From CAZIIK01 sp964539235 (GTDB lineage: Bacteria; Pseudomonadota; Gammaproteobacteria; Francisellales; CACEW01), in the NCBI GenBank assembly GCA_964539235.1, contig CAZIIK010000004.1, forward strand, positions 1 through 35,122: a stretch of DNA of 35,122 nt, in the 5' to 3' direction. Positions within the stretch are counted from its first letter, which is position 1, and each line of letters opens with the position of its first letter. Shown here piece by piece: positions 8,611 to 16,865 of this stretch. The notes under the pieces are model-generated. The model saw only the letters and a list, made by a program, of their open reading frames with translations. It did not search any database and had not been told where the DNA came from. The position numbers were made by a program, and so were the translations under genes.

Positions 8611-9900
8611 ATGTCTGAGAAAGTTGCGACGTTAAAACTCCCCGATGGCGAGACCCATGAACTCCCCGTACACTCCGGTACTGAAGGTGCTGATGTCATT
8701 AACGTTTCCAGCCTTGCTAAACAAGGTGTTTTTACATTGGACCCTGGATTTTTATCCACTGCTTCTTGCGAATCAAAGATCACTTATATCGACGGTCAAA
8801 ACGGCGTACTGTTGTATCGCGGCTACCCAATCAAAGACTTGGCGGAAAATGCAGATTACTTAGAAGTCTGCCATTTACTGCTTTACGGTGAACTGCCCAA
8901 TAAACAACAAAAGAAAGCATTCGAAGATAGCGTGACTTACCACACGATGATTCATGAACAAATCGTTTTATTCTTCCGTGGCTTCCGTCGAGACGCGCAC
9001 CCGATGGCCATTATGGTTGGTGTCGTTGGGGCTTTATCGGCTTTTTATCATGAAAAACTCGACATCCACAGCACCGAAAGTCGCCTATTAGCGGCACACC
9101 GACTGATTGCCAAAATGCCGACTATTGCAGCCATGTGTTACAAATATGCCAACGGCCAACCATTTGTGTATCCACGCAATGACATGTCCTATGCGGAAAA
9201 CTTTTTACACATGATGTTCAGCACACCGTGCGAATCAACGCGCCCTAACCCTGTGTTTGCACGCGCGATGGATCGCATTTTCACCCTACATGCTGACCAT
9301 GAGCAAAATGCATCAACATCGACTGTACGCTTAGCCGGCTCGACTGGCGCCAACCCATTTGCCTGCATTTCTGCTGGTATCTCTGCACTGTGGGGCCCCA
9401 AACATGGCGGCGCCAATGAAGCGGCATTGAACATTCTACGTCAAATTGGCGACCCTAAAAACATCAATAAATTCGTTGCTAAAGCTAAAGATCGTAATGA
9501 TCCTTTTCGACTGATGGGCTTCGGTCACCGCGTATACAAAAGATATGACCCACGTGCTGCAGTGATGAAAAGCACCTGCCAGGAAGTGTTGAAAGAACTG
9601 GGCAAACAAGATGATCCAGTGTTAGAAATCGCCATGGAGCTGCAGGATATTGCCGCGCGGGACGAGTATTTCTTAGAGAAGAAACTCTACCCGAATGTTG
9701 ATTTCTATTCGGGCATCGTGATGGACGCCATCGGTATTCCTAGCAATATGTTCACCGTAATTTTTGCGCTGGCACGCAATGTTGGCTGGATTTCTAACTG
9801 GCATGAAATGATCAGTGATCCTAAATCACCATTGGTTCGTCCGCGTCAATTATATTCAGGCCATTCTGAGCGCCCATTCCCACCGATTGATCAGCGCTAA
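8611..9900 (+). CDS. gltA: Citrate synthase, type II
   Basis: It condenses acetyl-CoA and oxaloacetate to citrate, the first TCA step. The 429-residue protein is the long hexameric, NADH-sensitive type found in Gram-negatives. The catalytic triad is present and almost perfectly collinear with E. coli: His265 in GPKHGGANEAAL, His306 in MGFGHRVYK and Asp364 in NVDFYSG. The N-terminal beta domain (LKLPDGETHELPV) is complete. It is transcribed away from sdhC. The next gene begins three bases after its stop, so the glycosyltransferase behind it is probably cotranscribed. Confidence 0.98.
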   Translation: MSEKVATLKLPDGETHELPVHSGTEGADVINVSSLAKQGVFTLDPGFLSTASCESKITYIDGQNGVLLYRGYPIKDLAENADYLEVCHLLLYGELPNKQQKKAFEDSVTYHTMIHEQIVLFFRGFRRDAHPMAIMVGVVGALSAFYHEKLDIHSTESRLLAAHRLIAKMPTIAAMCYKYANGQPFVYPRNDMSYAENFLHMMFSTPCESTRPNPVFARAMDRIFTLHADHEQNASTSTVRLAGSTGANPFACISAGISALWGPKHGGANEAALNILRQIGDPKNINKFVAKAKDRNDPFRLMGFGHRVYKRYDPRAAVMKSTCQEVLKELGKQDDPVLEIAMELQDIAARDEYFLEKKLYPNVDFYSGIVMDAIGIPSNMFTVIFALARNVGWISNWHEMISDPKSPLVRPRQLYSGHSERPFPPIDQR

Positions 9901-9903
9901 TAC

Positions 9904-11430
9904 ATGAGCCAGCCAGACCATCCCGCGGCAACGCGGGATACAACACAACCGATACCCACTCGTACAATCCAAAAATGGTTTTATGCATTTTGTAGCTTCC
10001 ATTTTTTACTGTGGTTTTTGGTACCGAGCTTGGTACGGCAGAACTTACGCGTTGATTCGCTTGAGGCATTAACTTGGGGCCACATGTGGCAACTCGGTTA
10101 TAACAAGCATCCACCCTTATCTGCCTGGTTAACCACTGCCTTCACCAATTTTTTTGGCACCGTTGGCTGGCCAGTTTATCTACTCAGCCAAATATCCGTG
10201 CTTGCCTGTTTTTGGGCCGTCTGGAAGCTGGGCAACCGTTTTCTACAACCTGTACATACGTTTATCGGCATCGTGATGCTCGAAGGCATTTACTATTACA
10301 CAGTCGCCAGTCCGCAATTTAATCCAAATGTCCCCATGCTGGGCCTCTGGGCTTTGACTATCCTCTGCTTTTATCATGCCCTGCTGACGCAACGCTGGCG
10401 TTATTGGTTCGGCGTCGGGGTTTTTGCCGGGTTAGCGATGATGGCCAAATACGAATCTGGCCTGTTATACGGCGCGATGCTGTTCACCTTGCTGGTGACA
10501 CCACAAGGTCGTCAAAGCTTTAAAAAAATCGGGTTATATGGCGCGATCATAGTCGGATTCCTGATTTTCTTGCCCAATTTAATCTGGCTATTTCATCATC
10601 ATTTTATCGCGGTCACTTATGCTGATCATCGTATCGACCAAGATAATCTGGGCCTTTGGTCACATGTGCTCGATCGCATTATCCATCCATTCAATTTCAC
10701 GCTGGAACAATTGGGTGCGTTAGCGCCTATGCTGCTGTTTTATATTCCATTTTACACCGCTCAACGCCAGCGTTACGCCTTAAACAAGTTTGATAAACGC
10801 TCCTTATATTACATGGCCTTGGGCCCGTCATGCTGCATTTTATTATTTTCCGCTGTACTCGGTGCATGGCTACATGCTTTATGGGCTTTCCCCTTATTTT
10901 CATTGCTTGGCATTTTCTGGACCGCCTGGCATCAGCCTATTGTCACCCGCAAACGCTTGCATAGCTTTATCGGCATTGCCGGTTTCATCATGGTACTCAC
11001 TGTCAGCGTACGCTTTATTGCGGTCGCTTACTGGCCTTATTTCACCGGCAAAACATTTCTCAACCAATTTCCAGGCCAAATCATGGCAGAACGCCTAACG
11101 GATTTATGGCATCAGCGCTACCATCGCCCCGTGCCCTACGTAGCTGGCGCGCGCTATTATGTAGAAAACACTGCGGTCTTTTCACCTGACCACCCCAAAC
11201 CATTTTTTGAATGGAGCACCTCACAAAGCGCTTGGATCAATCCAGCTGATATGCGCAAACAAGGCGCAATCTTTGCCTGGCTGGCACCTTGCGGCAAACT
11301 ACCCAATAATATTGCCCGACAATATCCTGGCGTTGAATATCTAACACCGCAAAAATTCCGCTATCTAACACATGCACCAATTGCACCAGTTACGATCTGT
11401 GTCGCATTTCTTCCACCCAAAAACAACTAA
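9904..11430 (+). CDS. GT39/ArnT-like membrane glycosyltransferase
   Basis: This 508-residue polytopic membrane protein (about ten or more hydrophobic helices) looks like a PMT_2/ArnT-type glycosyltransferase that uses a lipid-linked sugar on the periplasmic side. The signs are the acidic first periplasmic loop RVDSLEALTWG followed by GYNKHPPLSAWL, whose HPPL motif is the family signature, and a C-terminal periplasmic segment. Known relatives decorate lipid A, LPS core or other envelope glycans. The acceptor here cannot be told from the sequence. It starts three bases after the gltA stop without a clear SD, which suggests coupling to gltA, an unusual partner for a glycosyltransferase. Confidence 0.8.
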   Translation: MSQPDHPAATRDTTQPIPTRTIQKWFYAFCSFHFLLWFLVPSLVRQNLRVDSLEALTWGHMWQLGYNKHPPLSAWLTTAFTNFFGTVGWPVYLLSQISVLACFWAVWKLGNRFLQPVHTFIGIVMLEGIYYYTVASPQFNPNVPMLGLWALTILCFYHALLTQRWRYWFGVGVFAGLAMMAKYESGLLYGAMLFTLLVTPQGRQSFKKIGLYGAIIVGFLIFLPNLIWLFHHHFIAVTYADHRIDQDNLGLWSHVLDRIIHPFNFTLEQLGALAPMLLFYIPFYTAQRQRYALNKFDKRSLYYMALGPSCCILLFSAVLGAWLHALWAFPLFSLLGIFWTAWHQPIVTRKRLHSFIGIAGFIMVLTVSVRFIAVAYWPYFTGKTFLNQFPGQIMAERLTDLWHQRYHRPVPYVAGARYYVENTAVFSPDHPKPFFEWSTSQSAWINPADMRKQGAIFAWLAPCGKLPNNIARQYPGVEYLTPQKFRYLTHAPIAPVTICVAFLPPKNN

Positions 11431-11440
11431 TAAAACGTCA

Positions 11441-11495
11441 CTTAATTTTATTTTAATATACTATTAATGATGGACTAATATACAAAAAATATAAT
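11441..11495 (+). promoter_or_regulatory. PmrA-like triple repeat and -10 box
   Basis: Three TTAAT repeats start at 11442, 11453 and 11464, exactly 11 bp (one helical turn) apart. The first two form cTTAATttT-N2-tTTAATatA, close to the Legionella PmrA box (cTTAATatT-N2-cTTAATatT). The third extends the array on the same face of the helix. A perfect TATAAT follows at 11490-11495, 18 bases after the last repeat, with no good sigma-70 -35 box, as expected for an activator-dependent promoter. The following gene starts 35 bases later. In Legionella and Coxiella PmrA activates Dot/Icm effector genes; the match is by eye. Confidence 0.6.
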
Positions 11496-11530
11496 GTGTC
11501 ACATGTAATATCCAAGGAGGAATTAAATAC

Positions 11531-12202
11531 ATGTCAGGCACGAAAGCAGAGAAAGGCCATCAGAAATTAGCAGAGCCTGCTGACGCAAGATCTCTAGATG
11601 AATTAAAAGCCAAGTCGAAAATCGGAGCAGAACCACGCCGCAAAAAACAATACTTATTCACTGAAATCAACCTATCAGGATTACGGGAAGAAAAACCTTC
11701 GGTTGAGTCACTAAACAAGCCAAATGAAAAGCTTAAAAGCCTTGAAAAAGCAAATATTCTGACTTACTTTCAGCTGGAAACAGATCTATCAGGTGACGAC
11801 TGCACCGCCATCGTATCACCAGGCTGGGATAAGGATGAAGCAGGCGCTTACTCTACTACAGCTGCCATTCTATGTGAAAAACCTGAAGACTATAAACGCG
11901 CGCATACCTCCTGGGGAGAGGGCTGTAATGAGCATTATCCACACGCAAGACCCCACGCCCGCAGGGATATTTACACACTGGAAGTTATAACCTTAGACAG
12001 TAAAATTGAACAAATTCTCGGCATTGCCACACCATTTAGAGACAAGCCACCCAAAGCGGAAGATTTTCGCAGACCATTAGCTTCAGATGCAGTAAGAGCC
12101 GCCATGATTCAACCGACAGGACCTATGCACACAGCACACCGACTAGGGCTCAATAGACGATCAGCAGCAGCTGAAAAAGAATGCATGTGCACCATTATGT
12201 AA
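11531..12202 (+). CDS. Putative secreted effector with C-terminal CaaX box
   Basis: I do not recognise a family for this 223-residue hydrophilic protein. The N-terminal third is rich in Lys and Glu and has no signal peptide or membrane segment. The striking feature is the last seven residues, ECMCTIM: the final CTIM is a full CaaX box (Cys220, aliphatic Ile at a2, Met at X), which eukaryotic farnesyltransferase would favour, with a second Cys two residues upstream. Bacteria have no protein prenyltransferase, so a real CaaX box implies action inside a eukaryotic cell, as shown for several Legionella Dot/Icm effectors. The perfect SD (AAGGAGG, ten bases before ATG) and PmrA-like promoter support an expressed, regulated effector. 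The basic RR plus acidic stretch before the box fits a C-terminal translocation signal. Function beyond that is unknown. Confidence 0.7.
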   Translation: MSGTKAEKGHQKLAEPADARSLDELKAKSKIGAEPRRKKQYLFTEINLSGLREEKPSVESLNKPNEKLKSLEKANILTYFQLETDLSGDDCTAIVSPGWDKDEAGAYSTTAAILCEKPEDYKRAHTSWGEGCNEHYPHARPHARRDIYTLEVITLDSKIEQILGIATPFRDKPPKAEDFRRPLASDAVRAAMIQPTGPMHTAHRLGLNRRSAAAEKECMCTIM

Positions 12203-12233
12203 AATGCTAAGTCGATCTATTTTGCCACCACTG

Positions 12234-12264
12234 GGCATAACGACTGCATTTAGGTCGTTATGCC
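12234..12264 (+). terminator. Strong hairpin after the CaaX gene
   Basis: GGCATAACGAC (12234-12244) pairs perfectly with GTCGTTATGCC (12254-12264) around a nine-base loop. It lies 32 bases after the CaaX gene stop. No T-run follows, so it may be a stabilising 3' hairpin or Rho-assisted terminator. The remaining bases to 12397 are AT-rich and hold the chitinase leader with nothing else recognisable. Confidence 0.5.
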
Positions 12265-12397
12265 TCACGCAGAAAATCGATAAATCTTAACTTATATATG
12301 AAATAATACGAATGATTTAAATATATAATTGAAAATTTATTTGAGATCGCCTAGTCTAATACCTTGAGACCCAACCATAACTTCAAGGATGACGACC

Positions 12398-14574
12398 ATG
12401 GCACTCAAATCACTCCTATCTGCAGCAAAATTATTGTCAATTGCAACTGCTAGCCACGCTGCCCCCCCTGCTATCTAGACAGTTATCACACCGACTGGAC
12501 AAGCAGTTTAACGTTTCACTGTAATGCAGCGACAAATCTAACTGAAAATCCTATCCAATTTGATATCTCTACAGGCACAATTGGTTCAGCCTGGGGTGGT
12601 CCAAACGCACCGATTAGCACCACCCAATCAGGCCGTACTGTCACCTTAAAAGCTGTTAACATGTGGTATCCAGTTGAGCCTTATGTATTACCTGCCAACC
12701 AGCCACTCACCGTTTCTTTTTCACCCAGCACAGATAATTTCTCGCTCTCAAAGTTTCAAGTTGGCAACCAACCACCTGTGCAACAAGGCAAAGTCACTTT
12801 ACGACAAGCCACCAGCAGCCAACCTATTCCCAGTACAGCACGCGTGACTTTAACGCCTGAATCAACTGGACAGCACTACACCCTAAAATGGTCCAGCACC
12901 CACCAGTTTGACGTTAATTATGGTCAATATACCGTAGCCGCATCGATTCAAAATGGTGATAAAACTGAGTCTATCCAAGTAAGCCCAGCCACAATTGAGC
13001 TCACCGCTCAACACCCTGGTACGACACTCAACCTAAATTACCAAAAGCACCAAGGCCACATCACGTTCAAACTACCCCATACCCAACCCAGTGGCACTTC
13101 GAAAAATATTACCGTCGATGTTACCGACGCCGCAGATCACAGTACACATCCCATGACCATACCCTGGGGAAAAACCGCAGAATTCACACATTTAATCCCT
13201 AAACATCAGTATCAATTCTCGGCACAGGATGTGATGGGTGATCAGCAAAGCTATCAATTTAGCTTCTCACCACAAACGATTACGGCAACCCCTAATCAGC
13301 AGACTTATGCGGTCACAATTACTGCACAAGGTCATGCAGTGACTACTTATGACACTTTTGTGAGTGTCTCAGGCCTACCAAAAGGCATTAAAACCAACTT
13401 ACACTTTGTACCGAAAGATAGTACTGGCAAAACATATACCTTTACCCAAGTCGGCAATGGTACTAATGCTCAAGCTTATGAACTACCCAGTGGGTCTTAC
13501 CAACTCAGCGCTGACACTGTCACTCATGCGCAACAACAATATTCCACGACAGCTCAACCCGTTACTATTAAACCTGGTGATAATCGGATCAATATCCTGT
13601 TTCATGGCAAACCTATTCCGGTAATGGATTTTCCACTGATGCCATTTAAAGACATGACATTTAACATGAATTGGTCGGCTAACCCGCCACGCTCTAACCC
13701 ACTGGAAATGGTCAAAGCATCTGGCCAAAAAGATTACACTTTGGCTTTTGTGACCCAAGATGCTTTGGCTAGCAGCTGCTCACCTGCCTGGGGCGGCTCA
13801 CCTTCACTCGCCGTGAGCAAAAAATTGTATCTAAATGATATTAATACCTTACACCAAGAAGGCGGTCATATTGCGATCTCATTCTGCGGTGAAAATGGCA
13901 CAACACTTGCCGCTAAATGTACGCAATCGCAGCTGGAATATGCATACAAAGCGGTTATCTCAACGTATAAACCCAGCTATATTGATTTTGATATCGAAGG
14001 TGGCGCACTAGGCGATACTGCTGCCAATGCTAAGCGCTTTGAAGTATTAAAAGCCTTGCAAACCCAAGATACTAGCCTAAAAATATCGCTCACCCTACCG
14101 GCTAATATCGATGGCTTTGGCCATCAGGCTGTTACTTTAATTCAGCAAGCGAAAGCCATGGGTGTGAATATCTATGAGTACAATATGATGACCATGGCGT
14201 GGTATGCACAAAAAGATCCCAATGTATCCATTGCAAAGAACGTCGAAATCAGTGCTCAGAAGGGATTTGAACAATTAAAATCCATCTTCCCCGATCTATC
14301 TGATGCACAAATCTGGAAAACGATCCGCGTCACACCCAAACTGGGCATTGACTATGATGGCAGTGTTTTTAAGACACAAGGCGCGGAGATTGTCGGCAGT
14401 TTTGTGAAAGCAAAAGATATGGCTGGTGCTGCATTCTGGTCTATGGACATTGATCGCAACAACAATATTAATGGCAATTGCGGTGCAACAAGTGCAGACC
14501 CCAGTTGTTCTGGTGTTGACCAATATCCATACGAATATACCCATGAATTTCGTAAAGGTTTGGGATTGAAGTAA
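12398..14574 (+). pseudogene. Secreted GH18 chitinase, frameshifted after the signal peptide
   Basis: A start at 12398 with SD AAGGA encodes a clean Sec signal peptide (MALKSLLSAAKL core, SHA-A cleavage site), then hits TAG at 12476. The mature protein lies in another frame that is open without a break from 12454 to the stop at 14574. The two frames meet at a C7 run (12462-12468). One extra C would give an uninterrupted protein of about 725 residues reading AAPPCYLDSYHTDW after the signal peptide. Downstream are carbohydrate-binding and Ig-like beta domains, then a GH18 barrel with YIDFDIEGG, the DxDxE catalytic motif; the proton donor Glu is encoded at 13996. Without a start, translation could only begin inside, for example at 12661, giving 637 residues without export. 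It would cleave chitin outside the cell. Contingency tract, decay or sequencing error are all possible. Confidence 0.85.
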
Positions 14575-14581
14575 TATGTCT

Positions 14582-14605
14582 GCGCCATCTCATATGAGGT
14601 GGCGC
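14582..14605 (+). terminator. Palindrome after the chitinase
   Basis: GCGCCATCTCAT (14582-14593) and ATGAGGTGGCGC (14594-14605) are complementary except for one wobble pair, making a 12-bp near-perfect palindrome eight bases after the chitinase stop. No T-run follows. A hairpin at this place most simply ends or protects the chitinase transcript. Confidence 0.5.
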
Positions 14606-14638
14606 GGATATCTCACCTAGCAGTAAGACAGAAGAAGA

Positions 14639-14666
14639 TTGACGCCAAGCGTTCGATTCATATATG
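14639..14666 (+). promoter_or_regulatory. Candidate promoter of the gene at 14702
   Basis: TTGACG (14639-14644), five of six -35 matches, is followed after 16 bases by TATATG (14661-14666), four of six -10 matches. It ends 35 bases before the ATG at 14702. This makes the in-frame TTG at 14639 more likely part of a -35 box than a start codon. Confidence 0.4.
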
Positions 14667-14701
14667 GTGAATCTCATTGCTGTCATACACCATGCACCCT
14701 G

Positions 14702-16033
14702 ATGACACAACACTTGCCTATTGAAAAATTGAGTTGGGAAGCTGCTCGAAATTCTGTTAACGACATTGCGCCTGAATTAGCCAATATTATCGATCAGATT
14801 TCACCAGACACTGAATACCCACTGTATCGAGTTAAATACCCCTTTGGCTTTAACCTGCTAGAAAATGGCTTGTTTCATTTGCCTGATGAGCATGGGAATC
14901 CTGTCTTGTTATCTGATAAACGCATACCTGAAAGTGTACGTGCAGATCTTGACTATAACCTAGGTTGCACACCCGTTTCCTTGTTATTAGAGAAAGGCTT
15001 GGAAATATACACCCAGTTTTCGGACCACATAATTCCTTTTCATGTATTTCAACCAGGTGAACTGCTCGGCTTATCCCGTGTATTAGACGTAACAGATGTA
15101 TGTATAGCTAATAATCCATTTAACTGGAATATTAGTTCCGGTGTGCGCTCTTGTTTCATGGGCTGCAAAATTTCCCGCTCAAATTGCCATAACAAATTAA
15201 AAAAACATTTTTCAGTATCTTCCGATGTACCTAAAGCATTAAACTACCACTGGCAAGTTTTCCGTGAAATCTATACAGGTGCTGTTCATATTGAACAAAC
15301 ACCCGAGTGGCAATCAGAGATTTTATTATTCTCACGTGCTTGGTTTGAACATCGTCACGATCCTGCCTGGCAGGCCTTATGGCTGTATCTCTACCGCACA
15401 GAACGCTCACTCACCGCATTCTGGCGCAACCATTTTTCATGGAACCTAACATTCTTAAAGATTAATAAATATGCACAACTTAAGCCTGCCCAATTAGATT
15501 TAACTAAGATCGTCAAAAATCTGCTCTCGATTGCAACAGGCTCTATGCTGGGTTTTGCACCCGCAGAAAATGATCAATTTCTGCCAGCCTCTCTGCTGAC
15601 GAATGTCTATCATGACATCTACGAGCTCCCCAAATATGCACCATTGCTATTACAACCCACTTATTTTGGCATGCAAAATCATTCACCTGTTTATTATTCG
15701 CCATTACACCCGGTATACGGTGATTTCCGCTTTTGTGACCCCACGGCACAAATGAGCTATATCAACCTGCTTGATGAGGTATATCTCATCGCGCAAAAAC
15801 ATTTAAATACTTTGCAATCTGGAAAACTGGCCAATAAATCGACCCTACTGGAACCTTTAAAAAATGAAGTTGGATTACGCATGTTTCACAACACACCTGG
15901 CGGCAGCATCAATATCTTACCCAGTGAAGACTTACCTCAATTGGATTCGCGCTTTCAACCGACTGATGGCAAATTATTTCCAGATAATTCACCATTCCTA
16001 AAATGCTGTATTCAGGTATACAATAAAAGATAA
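14702..16033 (+). CDS. Unknown protein of about 443 residues
   Basis: I do not recognise this protein. It is soluble, has no signal peptide or membrane segment, and is rich in aromatic residues, His and Cys in the middle (for example RSCFMGCKISRSNCHNK at about residue 155). The second half has patterned helices and loops such as SPVYYSPLHPVYGDFRFCDP. The frame could begin at the TTG at 14639 (464 residues), but that codon falls in a good -35 box, so I prefer the ATG at 14702. Neither start has a convincing SD, and a ten-codon overlapping reading frame (14692-14724) precedes it. Lying between a chitinase and a terminator in an accessory stretch, it may belong to the host-interaction set, but nothing in the sequence proves it. 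Confidence 0.7.
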   Translation: MTQHLPIEKLSWEAARNSVNDIAPELANIIDQISPDTEYPLYRVKYPFGFNLLENGLFHLPDEHGNPVLLSDKRIPESVRADLDYNLGCTPVSLLLEKGLEIYTQFSDHIIPFHVFQPGELLGLSRVLDVTDVCIANNPFNWNISSGVRSCFMGCKISRSNCHNKLKKHFSVSSDVPKALNYHWQVFREIYTGAVHIEQTPEWQSEILLFSRAWFEHRHDPAWQALWLYLYRTERSLTAFWRNHFSWNLTFLKINKYAQLKPAQLDLTKIVKNLLSIATGSMLGFAPAENDQFLPASLLTNVYHDIYELPKYAPLLLQPTYFGMQNHSPVYYSPLHPVYGDFRFCDPTAQMSYINLLDEVYLIAQKHLNTLQSGKLANKSTLLEPLKNEVGLRMFHNTPGGSINILPSEDLPQLDSRFQPTDGKLFPDNSPFLKCCIQVYNKR

Positions 16034-16068
16034 AGCGGAACTTGTACCATGCTCCAAATGCCGCTTTT
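16032..16068 (+). terminator. Intrinsic terminator of the unknown gene
   Basis: AAAGCGG (16032-16038) pairs with CCGCTTT (16061-16067) and is followed directly by one more T, with the T-run being part of the arm. It starts at the stop codon of the preceding gene. The loop is long (22 bases), but position and composition fit a Rho-independent terminator. Confidence 0.6.
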
Positions 16069-16115
16069 GATTGATTTTGGCGGCTTATCATCCTGAAGCA
16101 CTTTAAGGACCAACC

Positions 16116-16166
16116 ATGAAACATCCGTGTCTCAGAAAGCCAACCTCAATCACATGTCTATTCTAA
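16116..16166 (+). CDS. Possible 16-residue peptide
   Basis: An ATG at 16116 with AAGGA seven bases upstream opens MKHPCLRKPTSITCLF and a stop at 16164. It is basic with two cysteines. The only support is the RBS spacing. It lies in an otherwise AT-rich spacer (16069-16253) with nothing else visible, and could well be chance. Confidence 0.2.
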   Translation: MKHPCLRKPTSITCLF

Positions 16167-16253
16167 CAAAAATACATAAAAAGTAAATAAATATATTATA
16201 TTTATATATTAAAATATTTTTATATCTCGCCAAACAACACAAAAGGTATATAC

Positions 16254-16412
16254 AAAAAAACCGGCTCCGCTATCAGCAGCGCCGTAGGTATAGCCGGTTA
16301 CGCAAAATATAGTTGCACATGGAAACACACTATATCTTGCTCAGCTTTGCATCCATGCAAGCACAACAGCTCTGCCCGGAGCTGCTGTGTGGGACGGCGC
16401 AACGCGCCTGAA
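16254..16412 (-). ncRNA. Structured RNA: five tandem hairpins with terminator
   Basis: Read on the minus strand from 16408 to 16254 there are five successive hairpins: GGCGC/GCGCC (16396-16408); an 11-bp stem with one wobble or mismatch (16362-16372 / 16379-16389); TTGCA/TGCAA with flanking pairs (16344-16362); ATATAGT/ACTATAT (16307-16313 / 16329-16335); and AACCGGCT/AGCCGGTT (16259-16266 / 16292-16299) followed by T7. The last is a textbook intrinsic terminator. The array begins ten bases behind the stop of the small gene at 16418, so it may be an sRNA processed from that 3' UTR or an independent RNA with its promoter inside the gene. It does not match 6S, tmRNA, RNase P or SRP RNA as far as I can tell. 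Confidence 0.5.
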
Positions 16413-16417
16413 AATAA

Positions 16418-16660
16418 CTAAGACTTACGTCGTTTATGACGAAAATCCGGGAATTTCCCATACATAATCAATTGCATCCACTGCTTGTGGTCTAGTTCTT
16501 GCGATTGAACACTGGCTTGGCGAATGCGCTCTAACGCTTCTAAAACATGTATCCACTCCTTAGATTCTGTAAACTCTTTCTCCTCCACCTTGCGTTTAAT
16601 CATACAAATCACGTCTGCCACTAAGCGTTCAATGCCTGTATGAGCACTCATCAAAGGCAT
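16418..16660 (-). CDS. Small unknown helical protein
   Basis: An 80-residue, charged, apparently all-helical protein without signal peptide or membrane segment. It has a Lys/Glu-rich central helix (CMIKRKVEEKEFTESKEW) and a very basic C-terminus (FRHKRRKS). I do not recognise a family. No convincing SD precedes the ATG at 16660 or the second ATG at 16651. Codon use is not clearly odd. A strong terminator follows at 16254-16299 with the structured stretch between, so the gene and RNA may be one unit. The coding call is moderate because of the short length. The spacer to xerD (16661-16865) shows a possible plus-strand -10 (TATACT at about 16824) and nothing else firm. Confidence 0.55.
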   Translation of the reverse strand: MPLMSAHTGIERLVADVICMIKRKVEEKEFTESKEWIHVLEALERIRQASVQSQELDHKQWMQLIMYGKFPDFRHKRRKS

Positions 16661-16865
16661 GAATAATTTCTTTAAAAATACTTACAATATCGGCATATTA
16701 GGTCAATAAATAATCACTGTCAAAGGTTTATTTTTTAGTCACATTTATCTATAAAATAGTGCAACACCCGCCCCATTAACGACTATTTCTATCGACTCAC
16801 TGGCCGTAGGCCAAAGCCACGCTATACTAGGCCACAAAGCAAAAAGCCAAACTGCACCGCATCCC

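Noticed and set aside
12661..14574. Chitinase as a complete gene starting at the ATG at 12661
   Set aside because: The frame is open and protein-like for about 70 codons further upstream, and a signal peptide with its own SD precedes it in another frame; starting at 12661 would cut a domain and lose export.
14639..14701. TTG at 14639 as start of the unknown protein
   Set aside because: It coincides with a five-of-six -35 box in a promoter with 16-base spacing, and the extra residues (Cys/His-rich) add no recognisable domain.
16254..16412. Identification of the hairpin array as 6S RNA
   Set aside because: It lacks the single large central bubble between long closing stems that defines 6S RNA; it is a row of separate hairpins.
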